From CAZTZY01 sp964617765 (lineage in GTDB: Bacteria; Pseudomonadota; Gammaproteobacteria; Pseudomonadales; DT-91): a stretch of 64,000 bases of DNA. The notes under the pieces are model-generated. The model was not told where the DNA came from and did no database searches. It worked only from the letters and a program-made list of their open reading frames with translations. Below, one piece after another: positions 44,273 through 53,748 of this stretch (its first letter is position 1; every line of letters begins with the position of its first letter). The stretch spans positions 1-64,000 of the forward strand of contig CAZTZY010000001.1 in NCBI GenBank assembly GCA_964617765.1. The letters are read 5' to 3'. Both the position numbers and the translations under genes were made by a program.

Positions 44273-45447
44273 GATAGCATTTTCAACCAGTTTCTCGCTT
44301 GAAGGATATCCTGCTTATCCATCTGATTAACTTCAACGCTAGAGCCAATACCTGTCAATATTGTGACGCACAGTGCTCCGCCTAAATGCTGGCGAAATTC
44401 CTCAAGACCCAATAAAAAACTGCTTTCTCCCGCCTCATTAGTGTAATCCATGCATTCATGCCATAACGTGAAACCAATTTTTTGAAGCAACCTGACCAAA
44501 CGTAATGCTGCAGGCTTGTCAATAAATCCGGCTGTTGTTGCATACAAGGCATCCAGTGCCATACCAATTGCGACTGCTTCACCATGGTTTAACTGGTAGC
44601 ATGATAACAATTCTATTTTATGTGCACTCCAGTGACCATAATCCAGCGGTCTTGCGCTACCCATTTCAAAGGGATCTCCCCCATCCTGAATTTGCTCTAT
44701 ATGTAACTGGGAACAGCGCTGTATAAGCACATTGATTGCCTCAGATTCAACATCAGCAAACTCTGCAACATGCGCTTCTATCCATTCAAAAAAAACCTTA
44801 TCCCTTATAACAGCAACTTTTATAGCTTCGGCTATCCCTGCCCTTCTATCTCGCACAGTCAGTGTGTTTAAAAAATTACTGTCATTGATAACAGCATACG
44901 GAGGAGAAAAAGTTCCTAACAGATTTTTCATGCCATAAGCATTAACACCATTTTTAACACCTATACCTGCATCATTCTGTGCCAACACGGTGGTTGGCAA
45001 CCGAATCAAGCGTGTTCCCCTGTGAAAGGTGGAAGCAGCATAACCTATTGTATCCAGCGCTGAACCACCGCCGATGGCAATAACATATGATTGTCGGTCT
45101 AATCCCCCCTTTAACATGTGCTGATGCAATAGCTCGACGGTGTCCATATTTTTCCCGACTTCACCACCTGGAATAATGACAGGCTCATGACACAACGTCA
45201 TGAAATCAGCATACTTATCCACATAGCATTTGATCAATCTATTGATATCCGGCCAGGCATTAGCAACATTATCATCAATATATACTGCCAATTGCCGATA
45301 GCTTCCAGGCTGATTTAATCCTATTGTTTCGATTAAAACAGGGTTATCTATAGAAAAAACACTTCGAGTGAATTTTACCGAATATTCAAAATTAACCCTT
45401 ATACTGACCTGCTGGTTATATGCATCGGCATTGGAGTCTTGTTTCAA
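44263..45447 (-). CDS. eboD: EboD-like 3-dehydroquinate synthase homologue
   Basis: This 394-aa protein belongs to the AroB/DOIS sugar-phosphate cyclase superfamily. It has the NAD-binding GGGS (126-129), RLPTTVLAQNDAGIG, the metal-binding Glu207 (GIAEAIK), His272 (DYGHWSAH) and His288 (NHGEAVAIG). The N-terminal VNFEYSVKFTRSVF is specific to the EboD branch. The start is a TTG at 45447 because an in-frame TGA lies four codons upstream and no ATG follows nearby; GAGTG lies about 9 nt before it. It is the first gene of the ebo run and so not the housekeeping AroB. The true cyclic product is unknown. Confidence 0.88.
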   Translation of the reverse strand: MKQDSNADAYNQQVSIRVNFEYSVKFTRSVFSIDNPVLIETIGLNQPGSYRQLAVYIDDNVANAWPDINRLIKCYVDKYADFMTLCHEPVIIPGGEVGKNMDTVELLHQHMLKGGLDRQSYVIAIGGGSALDTIGYAASTFHRGTRLIRLPTTVLAQNDAGIGVKNGVNAYGMKNLLGTFSPPYAVINDSNFLNTLTVRDRRAGIAEAIKVAVIRDKVFFEWIEAHVAEFADVESEAINVLIQRCSQLHIEQIQDGGDPFEMGSARPLDYGHWSAHKIELLSCYQLNHGEAVAIGMALDALYATTAGFIDKPAALRLVRLLQKIGFTLWHECMDYTNEAGESSFLLGLEEFRQHLGGALCVTILTGIGSSVEVNQMDKQDILQARNWLKMLSCN

Positions 45448-45760
45448 AGGCTGTCACTCATATTATTGAATAATGCAATAGACGAAATAAGACAAGGGCT
45501 GTCATGCAGAGGTGTATTATTTGCCATAGTTAATATTTAATGCTCTGAATAGCTAAAACACCGAGAAATACATCTAAACCATTCACCCAGTTTATTTATG
45601 TCTATTCGTTTAATATTAAAATTTAACTACGATCATATATAAAAACACTAAATAATCTATTTTTTAAATCGTGAGTTTACCGACTAGCAGCTACTATTGA
45701 TCATTACTGATATACACTTTTCAATAGACTCATATTTTTATATTTCCATAGGCTTCTAAA
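45448..45760. other. AT-rich divergent control region between ebo cluster and FG-GAP genes
   Basis: This 313-nt non-coding stretch separates the ebo genes (leftward) from the secreted-protein genes (rightward), so it should carry both promoters. Several TATATAAA-like and TTGATC-like hexamers occur, but no pair is convincing. No RNA gene or supported small ORF was seen; on the minus strand a 5-codon ATG-to-TGA mini-ORF overlaps the eboD start. Confidence 0.45.
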
Positions 45761-47302
45761 ATGAAATCAACACCCATTAAAATCATCGCTCTGGTACTTT
45801 GCATGGCAATGTTAGCTTTAACCTTGATCTTGAAAAATTTCAATGCAAAGGCACCTCTTAATGAAAAAACGATCCACCCTGTGAAAATAGCATCAGTGGC
45901 TGTAGAACCGACTACCAAAGCGCTAATAACAGAAATCCCCTTCACTCTGCCCAAACCCTTATGGCAAGCACCGGATCAATCATTTTCTCCATCTTCTCCA
46001 AGACTAATTGATTTAACGGGTGATGGCATTCTGGACGTGGTAATGGGTGATATTCAAAATGATGGTATATCCATAATTACTGCCATCAATGGAAAATCCG
46101 GAAAGGAAATCTGGAAAGTGTCTGGCTATAAAGACATTTTCACCAGCGCTTCATTCCTGAATATTGATGCCGATACTACGCCAGATATTGTCATGGGTGG
46201 CAGGGGGGTAGACCTGGTAGCCATTAGTGGCTTAACCGGAAAGCTATTATGGCAGTTTAAAAAACCCGTTGAACTCGAACTTTGGGGTAACTTCTATTCT
46301 TCTATTCCAGTTAGTGATCAAAACAATGATGGCGTGTCTGACATCATTACCGCCAATGGTGGCGATGAAAGCAGGTATGAAAAAAGGCCTCCAGGATTGT
46401 TTTTATTAATAAGCGGCAAAACTGGTGAAGTACTTCATAAACTTACCTCTCCGGACGGCAAGGAGACCTATATGTCTCCCATATTGATAGAATCTCCTGC
46501 ATCTAACGAAAAATTTATTTTGTTTGGTAGCGGCGGTGAAACTCTTCCCGGCTCTGTGTGGAAAATCACTCTGGCAGATTTAGTTGCTGAAAAACCAGAA
46601 GGTTTCAAAAAAATTATCACCAGCAAAACCAAAGGTTTTGAAGCTCCACCCGCCAGTGCTGACTTCAATAATGACGGCATTATTGATTATTTCGTGCAGG
46701 GCTTTGATGGCACCGCAACACTTGTCGATGGAAATACCGATAAAGTAATCTGGGAAATTTTTAACGATGGCTTTGAAAGTATCGCGGCTCCAACAATAGG
46801 TTATTTTCTTGGGAATGACACTACGCCCGATATATTTTTACAGCTGAATCAAGGTGTCTATCCTGAATACTCACGCTGTAAAAACGTGCTTATCGATGGG
46901 AAAGATGGAAAAGTGCTCTGGTCGTCAATATTTGGGAAAAGCTCTACTTCGGGTTCCGTTGCAATCGATCTGAATAATGATGGAGTAGATGAGATTATAT
47001 TCGCAGTGAATGAACCCCATGAGGCCGATGGTATACTTATCGCCAGATATTATGTCTTTGATACCACCAACAAAACCATGACACTTTGGAACAAGACTAA
47101 CAGATATGCTATAGCATCAACCTGGGTAGGCGATATGGACAATAACGGCATGATAGACATCATAATGGAAAGCCAGTTAAATAATGAAATGAAAACACCA
47201 GTACTGAGTCGCTTTGAAATTAAAAATAAAATTCCGGGAAATATTAGCTGGGGCGCATATATGGGCACTACTTATAATGGGAATTTACAAAAAAATCCAT
47301 AA
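45761..47302 (+). CDS. Exported FG-GAP/PQQ-like propeller protein
   Basis: This 513-aa protein has an N-terminal membrane segment (about 7-28) without an obvious cleavage site. The rest is a beta-propeller with about six Asp-rich loops (LTGDGILDVV, DADTTPDIV, QNNDGVSDII, FNNDGIIDYF, LNNDGVDEII, MDNNGMIDII). TGK/SGK-IW strands between them resemble PQQ-like blades (SGKEIWKV, TGKLLWQF). There is no ASPIC/UnbV domain. It is probably tethered in the periplasm. It lies 89 nt upstream of the next FG-GAP gene and may share its transcript. A binding or scaffold role is likely; enzymatic function is not indicated. Confidence 0.85.
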   Translation: MKSTPIKIIALVLCMAMLALTLILKNFNAKAPLNEKTIHPVKIASVAVEPTTKALITEIPFTLPKPLWQAPDQSFSPSSPRLIDLTGDGILDVVMGDIQNDGISIITAINGKSGKEIWKVSGYKDIFTSASFLNIDADTTPDIVMGGRGVDLVAISGLTGKLLWQFKKPVELELWGNFYSSIPVSDQNNDGVSDIITANGGDESRYEKRPPGLFLLISGKTGEVLHKLTSPDGKETYMSPILIESPASNEKFILFGSGGETLPGSVWKITLADLVAEKPEGFKKIITSKTKGFEAPPASADFNNDGIIDYFVQGFDGTATLVDGNTDKVIWEIFNDGFESIAAPTIGYFLGNDTTPDIFLQLNQGVYPEYSRCKNVLIDGKDGKVLWSSIFGKSSTSGSVAIDLNNDGVDEIIFAVNEPHEADGILIARYYVFDTTNKTMTLWNKTNRYAIASTWVGDMDNNGMIDIIMESQLNNEMKTPVLSRFEIKNKIPGNISWGAYMGTTYNGNLQKNP

Positions 47303-47319
47303 CACGCAGATCTGGTATA

Positions 47320-47349
47320 TGGCATTTATCCATTAGAGGATATATGCCA
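47320..47349 (+). terminator. Weak hairpin between FG-GAP genes
   Basis: A 12-bp stem with one mismatch (TGGCATTTATCC / GGATATATGCCA, 6-nt loop) lies 17 nt after the stop of the gene ending at 47302. No T-run follows, so it may attenuate or stabilise RNA rather than end transcription. Confidence 0.4.
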
Positions 47350-47390
47350 AATTATTAACTACTCCCGGGCAGAAACTAAAGCTCCTTACC

Positions 47391-49778
47391 ATGAAATATA
47401 AAATATATTTTCGCCATATAGCAATAACTTCGATAATACTATCTTGCCCAAACATCTCTATTGCACATGAAAATTATAATTTACCCGGGGATATTCAAGT
47501 TAGTACAATACGAAATTACTGTGTTAATACTGGCATAAAATCACCAAAAAACCGTTGCTCGATGCTAGTCCAAAAAAATACTTGTCTTGAACTCCTGCAA
47601 AATGCATTCCAGTCGAATACTGACAATATAGTTAAAACTGATCTCCAATATGAACTGGCCGAATATTCAATTTACAATGGTTATATGGAAGAATCGATCA
47701 AACATTTTAACTATGTCATTAATGCCCCCAGATCAAACAACAGCCACTCAACGAAGGTAATGCTGCTTAATCTGGCCATTGCCCAATTACACCAAGGAAA
47801 AATTACTCCCTGCCTGAATGACGACAATGTTACTACATGTAAATCTCCGTTGACCGAAAATAACTTACCTGATAATACACATGACACTCATTCTGCCATA
47901 AAAACATTAACTTCAATGCTGGCCACTGAACCGGATCATCCTCTTTGGCGTTGGCTGCTTAATTTATCTTACATGACGCTGGGCGAGTATCCAGCCAGCG
48001 TACCTAAAAAATATTTGATACCACCAGAAAAATTCCAATCCTCGGAGTCTTTCCCTAAATTTGACAACATTGCTGATTCTCTTGGCTTCACTCGAGAAGG
48101 ATTGGCAGGAGGGGCGATCATGGATGATTTTAATAATGATGGTAATATCGATATCGTAATGAGCTCATCGGGATATTGTGATCCTGTTAGAATTTTCATG
48201 AATAACGGCATTGATGGTTTTAAAGAAACAACAATTGGTTCAGGTCTCGATAATCAACTAGGTGCCAGCCATATGATACAGGCTGATTATGATAATGACG
48301 GATTACTTGATATTTATATCACACGCGGTCTTTGGGAGAACCCTTATCAGCCACGTGAATTCGAGTATAACGTTGATGTTTACAACAGTTTATTACGTAA
48401 TACAGGTAATGGTCATTTTGAGGATGTAACAGATAAAACAGGATTACGCGCTGCTGGACCTAACTATAACATTTCGTCTGTGTGGTCAGATTTCAATAAT
48501 GATGGATTCGTCGACCTTTTTGTTTGTAACAATATGAAAAAACCGCTCCTTTTTCTTAATCAACAAGGACAATCATTTATTCAACCGGTTTTAGATACCG
48601 GATTGGAAAATAACAATATGTGCATGGGCGTTTCTGCAGGTGATATTGATAATGATGGGTTTGTCGATATTTTCCTCTCTTCTGTAGATGCGAAAAGCCA
48701 ACTGTTTATCAATAAGAGCATAGTTAAACCTACAAATAATATCTCGGCCTATTTAAAGTCTGTCGATAAAAATTTTCTCGATTGGTTTAATAACACTTTT
48801 AGCTCATTCTCTAATATTGATGACCCTTCTGTGAACACCGCAAATGTTCAATTTGAAAGCCTGACGGAATTCAAAAGCCTTATGCCTGAAGGTGGTGCAT
48901 TTGCCTCCATGCTTTCTGATTTTAATAATGATGGGCTTTTGGATATTTTTGTTGGCGGATTCCAAGGCAGCATCGAATATAAAGATACCGGGCGCATCAT
49001 GGCTGGAAATAAAATTCAACAAGGTAATTCGATCCTGCTCACCAATGACGGCAGTCGCAAGTTCAAAATGAACAATGCAGGTCCTGAAAATGCCATCATG
49101 GTAATGGGGGCGAATACAGGTGACTTTAATAATGATGGCTATGAAGATTTGCTTTTGGGAACCGGTGCACCTGCACTTGAAAACCTAATGCCCAATCGCG
49201 GGTATCTCAACAAGAACGGAAATAAGTTTGTAGACATTACCTATTCAGGTGGCTTTGGCAATTTGCAAAAAGGGCATGGTATCAGTTTTGCAGATCTCGA
49301 TAATGATGGTGACCAGGATATCATTGCCATGTTTGGCGGTTTTTACCCTGGAGATATTTCTTCCCCATCCATTTATTCAAATCCCGGATTTGCAAATCAC
49401 TGGATAACATTACGCCTTGAGGGTGTAAAATCTAACAGAAGTGCAATAGGAACAAAAATTATTCTGGAAATTGAAGAAAATGGAAAATCCAGAAGAATCT
49501 ATCGCATGGTTTCATCTGGCGGCAGTTTTGGCTCAAATAGCTTGCAAGTTGAGGCTGGTCTGGGAAAGGCTACCCTCATCAACAAACTAACCGTTGAGTG
49601 GGCTGGCAGTGGCACAAAAAATATTTATGAACACCTCCCTTCGGATAACATTCTGAAAATTCGCGAAGGGGATCTAGACTATAGCATTATCCAACAAGCA
49701 TCGATTCATTTTAAAACCAATCCGGATGCCGCTCTCTATCAACATAAAGAAAATCCATTTCTTAAGACTGCAAAATAA
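47391..49778 (+). CDS. Secreted FG-GAP/VCBS repeat protein with C-terminal ASPIC/UnbV domain
   Basis: This 795-aa protein has a signal peptide (ends near IAHA, about residue 26). A Cys-containing helical N-terminal domain (about 30-225) is followed by seven Asp-rich calcium loops (DDFNNDGNIDI, ADYDNDGLLDI, SDFNNDGFVDL, GDIDNDGFVDI, SDFNNDGLLDI, GDFNNDGYEDL, ADLDNDGDQDI). The C-terminal ASPIC/UnbV domain has NHWITLRLEGVKSNRSAIGTKI (as NHWITLRLEG and RSAIGTKI) and LTVEWAGSG. Domain order and the LGEYP.SVP.KYL linker match the protein at 31572-33794 throughout, so the two are paralogues on opposite sides of the ebo cluster. It converges on the di-heme fusion gene with a terminator between. Confidence 0.92.
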   Translation: MKYKIYFRHIAITSIILSCPNISIAHENYNLPGDIQVSTIRNYCVNTGIKSPKNRCSMLVQKNTCLELLQNAFQSNTDNIVKTDLQYELAEYSIYNGYMEESIKHFNYVINAPRSNNSHSTKVMLLNLAIAQLHQGKITPCLNDDNVTTCKSPLTENNLPDNTHDTHSAIKTLTSMLATEPDHPLWRWLLNLSYMTLGEYPASVPKKYLIPPEKFQSSESFPKFDNIADSLGFTREGLAGGAIMDDFNNDGNIDIVMSSSGYCDPVRIFMNNGIDGFKETTIGSGLDNQLGASHMIQADYDNDGLLDIYITRGLWENPYQPREFEYNVDVYNSLLRNTGNGHFEDVTDKTGLRAAGPNYNISSVWSDFNNDGFVDLFVCNNMKKPLLFLNQQGQSFIQPVLDTGLENNNMCMGVSAGDIDNDGFVDIFLSSVDAKSQLFINKSIVKPTNNISAYLKSVDKNFLDWFNNTFSSFSNIDDPSVNTANVQFESLTEFKSLMPEGGAFASMLSDFNNDGLLDIFVGGFQGSIEYKDTGRIMAGNKIQQGNSILLTNDGSRKFKMNNAGPENAIMVMGANTGDFNNDGYEDLLLGTGAPALENLMPNRGYLNKNGNKFVDITYSGGFGNLQKGHGISFADLDNDGDQDIIAMFGGFYPGDISSPSIYSNPGFANHWITLRLEGVKSNRSAIGTKIILEIEENGKSRRIYRMVSSGGSFGSNSLQVEAGLGKATLINKLTVEWAGSGTKNIYEHLPSDNILKIREGDLDYSIIQQASIHFKTNPDAALYQHKENPFLKTAK

Positions 49779-49812
49779 TTCTTCACAGTTACTCTCATAT
49801 CCAAAGAATTAC

Positions 49813-49850
49813 TTCTAACCATGCACCATTACCGCCTGGTTAGAATTTTT
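49813..49850 (+). terminator. Rho-independent terminator after the FG-GAP gene
   Basis: A 9-bp stem TTCTAACCA / TGGTTAGAA with a 15-nt loop is followed by TTTTT. It lies between two converging genes, 35 nt after the stop at 49778. Confidence 0.75.
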
Positions 49851-49858
49851 AGTTCAGC

Positions 49859-52800
49859 TTACAGATGATCATTAAGCAATTGTTCTACTGTTAACACATG
49901 CAATTTATTGACTTCAAGCTTGCCAAAATCTACAGTTTTATTATTAGGTGATGGCAGATAAACCACCACTTTCTCGACTTCCTTCAAATCATCAATGCCA
50001 AAATGAATTTGCGCAGGATTCCGTGACAAATAGTTATTTTCAAAACGAATTTCGTGATTTTGAATACCTGCTTTTGTATAAACAGCAATTTTTGCTCCAA
50101 ACGCTTCTGTATTTTTTGACAAGCCGATTAATCTAAACGCAATCCAGTTTTTAGTTCCATTTAAATGGTTTTTATATAATTTCGGAGCGCCGTCGATAGG
50201 ATTGATAACGATATCAATATCTCCATCTTGCTCATAATCAAAACACGCTATGCCTCGACCATCAAACGGCTTATCAAATCCAAGCTGTTGTGATTGATCT
50301 ACAAAACCACCATTCTTGTTATTAATTAAAAGCCTGGGGTAAGAGTTTCTATATTTACTTTGACTAGCCAAATAATCCTGATTCGATTTTTTTTGTTCAT
50401 CAACCTCATATTGAGCAGTATCTAACGGCTCTCCATATCCGCTCACATAAAATATGTCTTCATAACCATCATTATTGAAATCTTTTGCGCAAGCACCCCA
50501 CGACCATGATTCCTCGAAGATTGTCGCGCCATTATCCAGTTTTTTAAACAATCCTTTCCCTATATTTTTATAGAGATTATTTCCGCCAATGTTTTTATCA
50601 ATGTGGTTAATACTGCTTACATACCAATCAGGAAGACCATCATTTTCAAAATCTCCAATTGCTGCGCCCATACCATTACTTTCATCTATCACATCTTTTT
50701 GTGTAATGTCTGTAAAGATACCATTATCATTGCGCAGCACCTGGCTTCGAACAAAATCAGCTGCCAATAATAGATCCTGGTCACCATCGAGATCTATATC
50801 AATAAAATTAGGGGTAAATGTCACATCAGTATTACCTACCGGTGTTTCAGGCATTCCAACCAAAAACTTCCCGCTGATGATACTGGCATCATGATCAGAT
50901 TCCCTCAATGCCAGTTTTTTATCCTGAGGCGTCAGGTTACCATTACCATCCCCTAACCAAATATGTTCTTGCTGCAGCGTTTTATAACTACGCCAAAATG
51001 CAAAAACCATATCCATATCATTATCATTATCAACATCGGCTATAGATGCATTTATAACCGGGCCGCTCAACCCATCAAAGCTCATGAAACTCGTTTGATT
51101 CAGAAAATCAAATGCAATAAATGCGGAACCCTGCCCCTGATTACCCACAAAAAGGTCGAATTTATAATCCCCGTCAACATCCATAATCAGTGGCGTTATC
51201 GAGTTTTCTTTTACAGCGAATGGCAAATTCCTTTGCAAGAACATACCATCTTTCGTTTGCGTATAAAAAATAAAGCCATTGGCTCCTGCATCAAAAATTA
51301 CATCATCCAGGCAATCATAATTGACATCCATCACAGACATTCCTCCATGATTCACAATATCCATGAGCCAACCTTTTTTAATGAGGCCGACTTCACGTGT
51401 ATGTGTCAAACCAATATCGTTGTTATGAGCGGAAAAGAAAAATCCTGACTTGTCATTTTTCACGTTATTTTTATTTGCGCATTGGACTTCAGGTCGCATG
51501 ACTGTTGAATAATCAAGAACCCTGGCCTTATTATCAGAATGGCTTATTTTAGGAACTAACGATTCTGATTGTCGCGGCGTCTCTATAATTGCCCTCTTGA
51601 ATTTATCAGTACAAACCCTATCCGTGAGGCAGGGATCGGTTAAGCTTGACAAAAACGCGAGTAAATCCTGCATTTGCTCATTTGAAATTGATTTAGGCAA
51701 TAACGCAATAATGTCTTTATTCTTCTCATTAAATTCGGCATCAATATTTACATTGATAGCATCATAATCAATACCTTTAATTTTTATTGCATTTTTACTT
51801 TTATTAACCTTTTTGTCCTGCACATGAAATTTTATAGCTTCTTCCAGAGTCAAGGCTGTACCATTATGAAAATATGGGGCGGTCTGTGTGATATTTAACA
51901 ATCCAGGTGTTTTAAATGAAAATTTTCTAACCGTCCTGTCAACATTTTTTCGTCCGAAATCATATCCTTCTTCATTTCCACCCATGCCGCTGGCATGAAT
52001 TCCCAGATTATAAAACCTTTCATTGGAGAATATTTTTCCGGCATGGCAATTTGAACATCCCAATCCACCTTGATCCTGATTTTTGAAAAATAAAAGTGTT
52101 CCTCTTTTTTCTGCTTCCCCCAGAGCTTCTTTGTCTCCCCTGATATATTTTTCAAATGGTGAATCAATGAATACCAATGATGACTGAAACTCCGAAATAG
52201 CCTGAGTAAGATGTGTTAGTGTTATTGATTTATTACAGTCCTCCAGCTGAAATACCTTATTGAACTTCTGGCACCATTTTTCACTAGTTCGTAAAAATTG
52301 TATTACTTCTTGTTCTATCTCGAAATTATTCTTATTCGAATGCAAAGAACCTTTCATTTCAAATGCTGATGTTATCGGCATTCTTGCTTGTGTCTGGAGC
52401 AAACTATTTTCTTCATATTTTGTCGGGTTTACAGGGGATACATTAAAACCTGTCCTGATTTTTTTCTGGCCCTTCTCATCCACACCATACTGGGCACGAC
52501 CATCCCAGAACAAATTATTCCTGTAGAGTGCTGCATTGAATACAGTGGGCGTATTTCGTGGAATCAAACCGTTAATAGCGCCTTTTGAATATACTTTTTC
52601 AGCAGCCTTGATTCTTTCATCGCCAACGTTTTCTGAGTTTCCTCCGCCTATACCAATCGGCAAAGGAATGCCATCTGCCCCGGCTTTATCGGGATGATGG
52701 CAACTGGCACATGAAACTTTACCATCGATACTAAGATCAGGGCTAAAAAATAATTCCGCACCAAGATCAGCCAATATCTTATTGTTAAATTTATGATCCG

Positions 52801-52933
52801 GCTGGAAATCTGCATCCAACTCCTTCTGCTCGATAATTTGCCTTATTTCTTTATCCAATCTAACGTCATTACTACATGATGCAACTAACATAATTGCAAA
52901 TAGACATATCATTGCCTGAATTAGTTGATTCAT
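49859..52933 (-). CDS. Di-heme cytochrome c peroxidase (MauG-type) fused to FG-GAP propeller and ASPIC/UnbV domain, lipoprotein
   Basis: This 1024-aa lipoprotein (lipobox VASC, Cys20) has three parts. Residues about 40-460 are a MauG/CcpA-type di-heme domain with CASCH (75-79) and CSNCH (293-297), plus the family's RNTPTVFNAAL and FWDGRAQ. Residues about 520-930 hold seven Asp-rich loops (including DIDLDGDQDL, GDFENDGLPDW, DFNNDGYEDI, DYEQDGDIDI). The C-terminus (about 930-1020) is ASPIC/UnbV (NWIAFRLIGL...FGAKI, IHFGID). It is probably attached to a membrane facing the periplasm or surface, where the hemes could oxidise a protein or small substrate and the propeller would bind it. It is a close paralogue of 53749-56799 and is in one operon with it. 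Confidence 0.9.
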   Translation of the reverse strand: MNQLIQAMICLFAIMLVASCSNDVRLDKEIRQIIEQKELDADFQPDHKFNNKILADLGAELFFSPDLSIDGKVSCASCHHPDKAGADGIPLPIGIGGGNSENVGDERIKAAEKVYSKGAINGLIPRNTPTVFNAALYRNNLFWDGRAQYGVDEKGQKKIRTGFNVSPVNPTKYEENSLLQTQARMPITSAFEMKGSLHSNKNNFEIEQEVIQFLRTSEKWCQKFNKVFQLEDCNKSITLTHLTQAISEFQSSLVFIDSPFEKYIRGDKEALGEAEKRGTLLFFKNQDQGGLGCSNCHAGKIFSNERFYNLGIHASGMGGNEEGYDFGRKNVDRTVRKFSFKTPGLLNITQTAPYFHNGTALTLEEAIKFHVQDKKVNKSKNAIKIKGIDYDAINVNIDAEFNEKNKDIIALLPKSISNEQMQDLLAFLSSLTDPCLTDRVCTDKFKRAIIETPRQSESLVPKISHSDNKARVLDYSTVMRPEVQCANKNNVKNDKSGFFFSAHNNDIGLTHTREVGLIKKGWLMDIVNHGGMSVMDVNYDCLDDVIFDAGANGFIFYTQTKDGMFLQRNLPFAVKENSITPLIMDVDGDYKFDLFVGNQGQGSAFIAFDFLNQTSFMSFDGLSGPVINASIADVDNDNDMDMVFAFWRSYKTLQQEHIWLGDGNGNLTPQDKKLALRESDHDASIISGKFLVGMPETPVGNTDVTFTPNFIDIDLDGDQDLLLAADFVRSQVLRNDNGIFTDITQKDVIDESNGMGAAIGDFENDGLPDWYVSSINHIDKNIGGNNLYKNIGKGLFKKLDNGATIFEESWSWGACAKDFNNDGYEDIFYVSGYGEPLDTAQYEVDEQKKSNQDYLASQSKYRNSYPRLLINNKNGGFVDQSQQLGFDKPFDGRGIACFDYEQDGDIDIVINPIDGAPKLYKNHLNGTKNWIAFRLIGLSKNTEAFGAKIAVYTKAGIQNHEIRFENNYLSRNPAQIHFGIDDLKEVEKVVVYLPSPNNKTVDFGKLEVNKLHVLTVEQLLNDHL

Positions 52934-52961
52934 ATTCCACCATTACCAAATAGATAATTTT

Positions 52962-53681
52962 CTATTTTGTGATTTTCTCAATTTGTTTGATGGCAACATC
53001 CATCTCTTCTTGATTTAACGTCATCCGTGTAGCAAAAGGGCCATCAGGGTGTTTAAAAAACCAGACATGGAGCATTTCAGGTGATTTACCTAAAGGCACC
53101 CCTTTGCCACATTTACCGTTAGCATCAAGGTCTGATAGAGGAAACCTGCCATTCTCATAACAAGATACTCGGCCTAGATGATAATGCCAAAGCGTTAATG
53201 GTCCACCCACTTGTGGACCTCTCTCAAACGCACCATACATAATCCCCATCAACACCGGACCTTTTTTCGTGGAGTAATACATAAGAAATTCGGGTCTTTC
53301 CGGATTCAATACTTCACTATCCATGATATACGTTTTATTTATATAGTGTGTTTCGTCATCAAACATGAGTTCAAATCCATCTGCAAAGGCATTTTTTTGA
53401 TCGAACCAGCCTCGACGCAGTGCATTCTGGATACTATTTGTCACTAATTCATCTGCATTTTTTTGTTGCTCAGGAGTTGCTCGCAGATCCGGAAATTGGC
53501 TCAATTCAAACATTCCAAAACCTAAAGAATTGATATTATCCTGAGTCTCAGCTACCCAGATTTTTTTCACAGGCCCATTGTAATGATTAACGTACCAAGG
53601 CAAATCTTCGGATAATGCTGAATTCATCCATGCTAAAAAAAATAACAAAAAAAGAAATTGTTTTCGCAAAAAAATGAACAT
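52962..53681 (-). CDS. Unknown secreted protein between two di-heme fusion genes
   Basis: I do not recognise a family. From the ATG at 53681 (AGGTCAG site upstream) the 239-aa protein has a signal peptide rich in Phe/Leu ending near ALSE (about residue 25). The mature part is polar. It has a conserved-looking core LTLWHYHLGRVSCYENG, with a His-x-His pair, and later MLHVWFFKHPDGPFA, which could make a metal site or contact a heme protein. Two cysteines (in SCYENG and GKCGKG) might form a disulfide. It lies 67 nt after one di-heme fusion gene and 28 nt before the other, so it is surely part of their operon. The 16 in-frame codons upstream of 53681 were dropped because the signal peptide then starts properly. 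Confidence 0.8.
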   Translation of the reverse strand: MFIFLRKQFLFLLFFLAWMNSALSEDLPWYVNHYNGPVKKIWVAETQDNINSLGFGMFELSQFPDLRATPEQQKNADELVTNSIQNALRRGWFDQKNAFADGFELMFDDETHYINKTYIMDSEVLNPERPEFLMYYSTKKGPVLMGIMYGAFERGPQVGGPLTLWHYHLGRVSCYENGRFPLSDLDANGKCGKGVPLGKSPEMLHVWFFKHPDGPFATRMTLNQEEMDVAIKQIEKITK

Positions 53682-53748
53682 ATAAACTGACCTGTACAGT
53701 AACTTGAAACTTGTTTTACCAACTTTCAAAATGATTATCTTTTATCTT

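Noticed and set aside
44263..45447. Housekeeping 3-dehydroquinate synthase (aroB)
   Set aside because: The N-terminus, the ebo neighbours and the altered HW-SAH site point to the EboD branch, not shikimate-pathway AroB.
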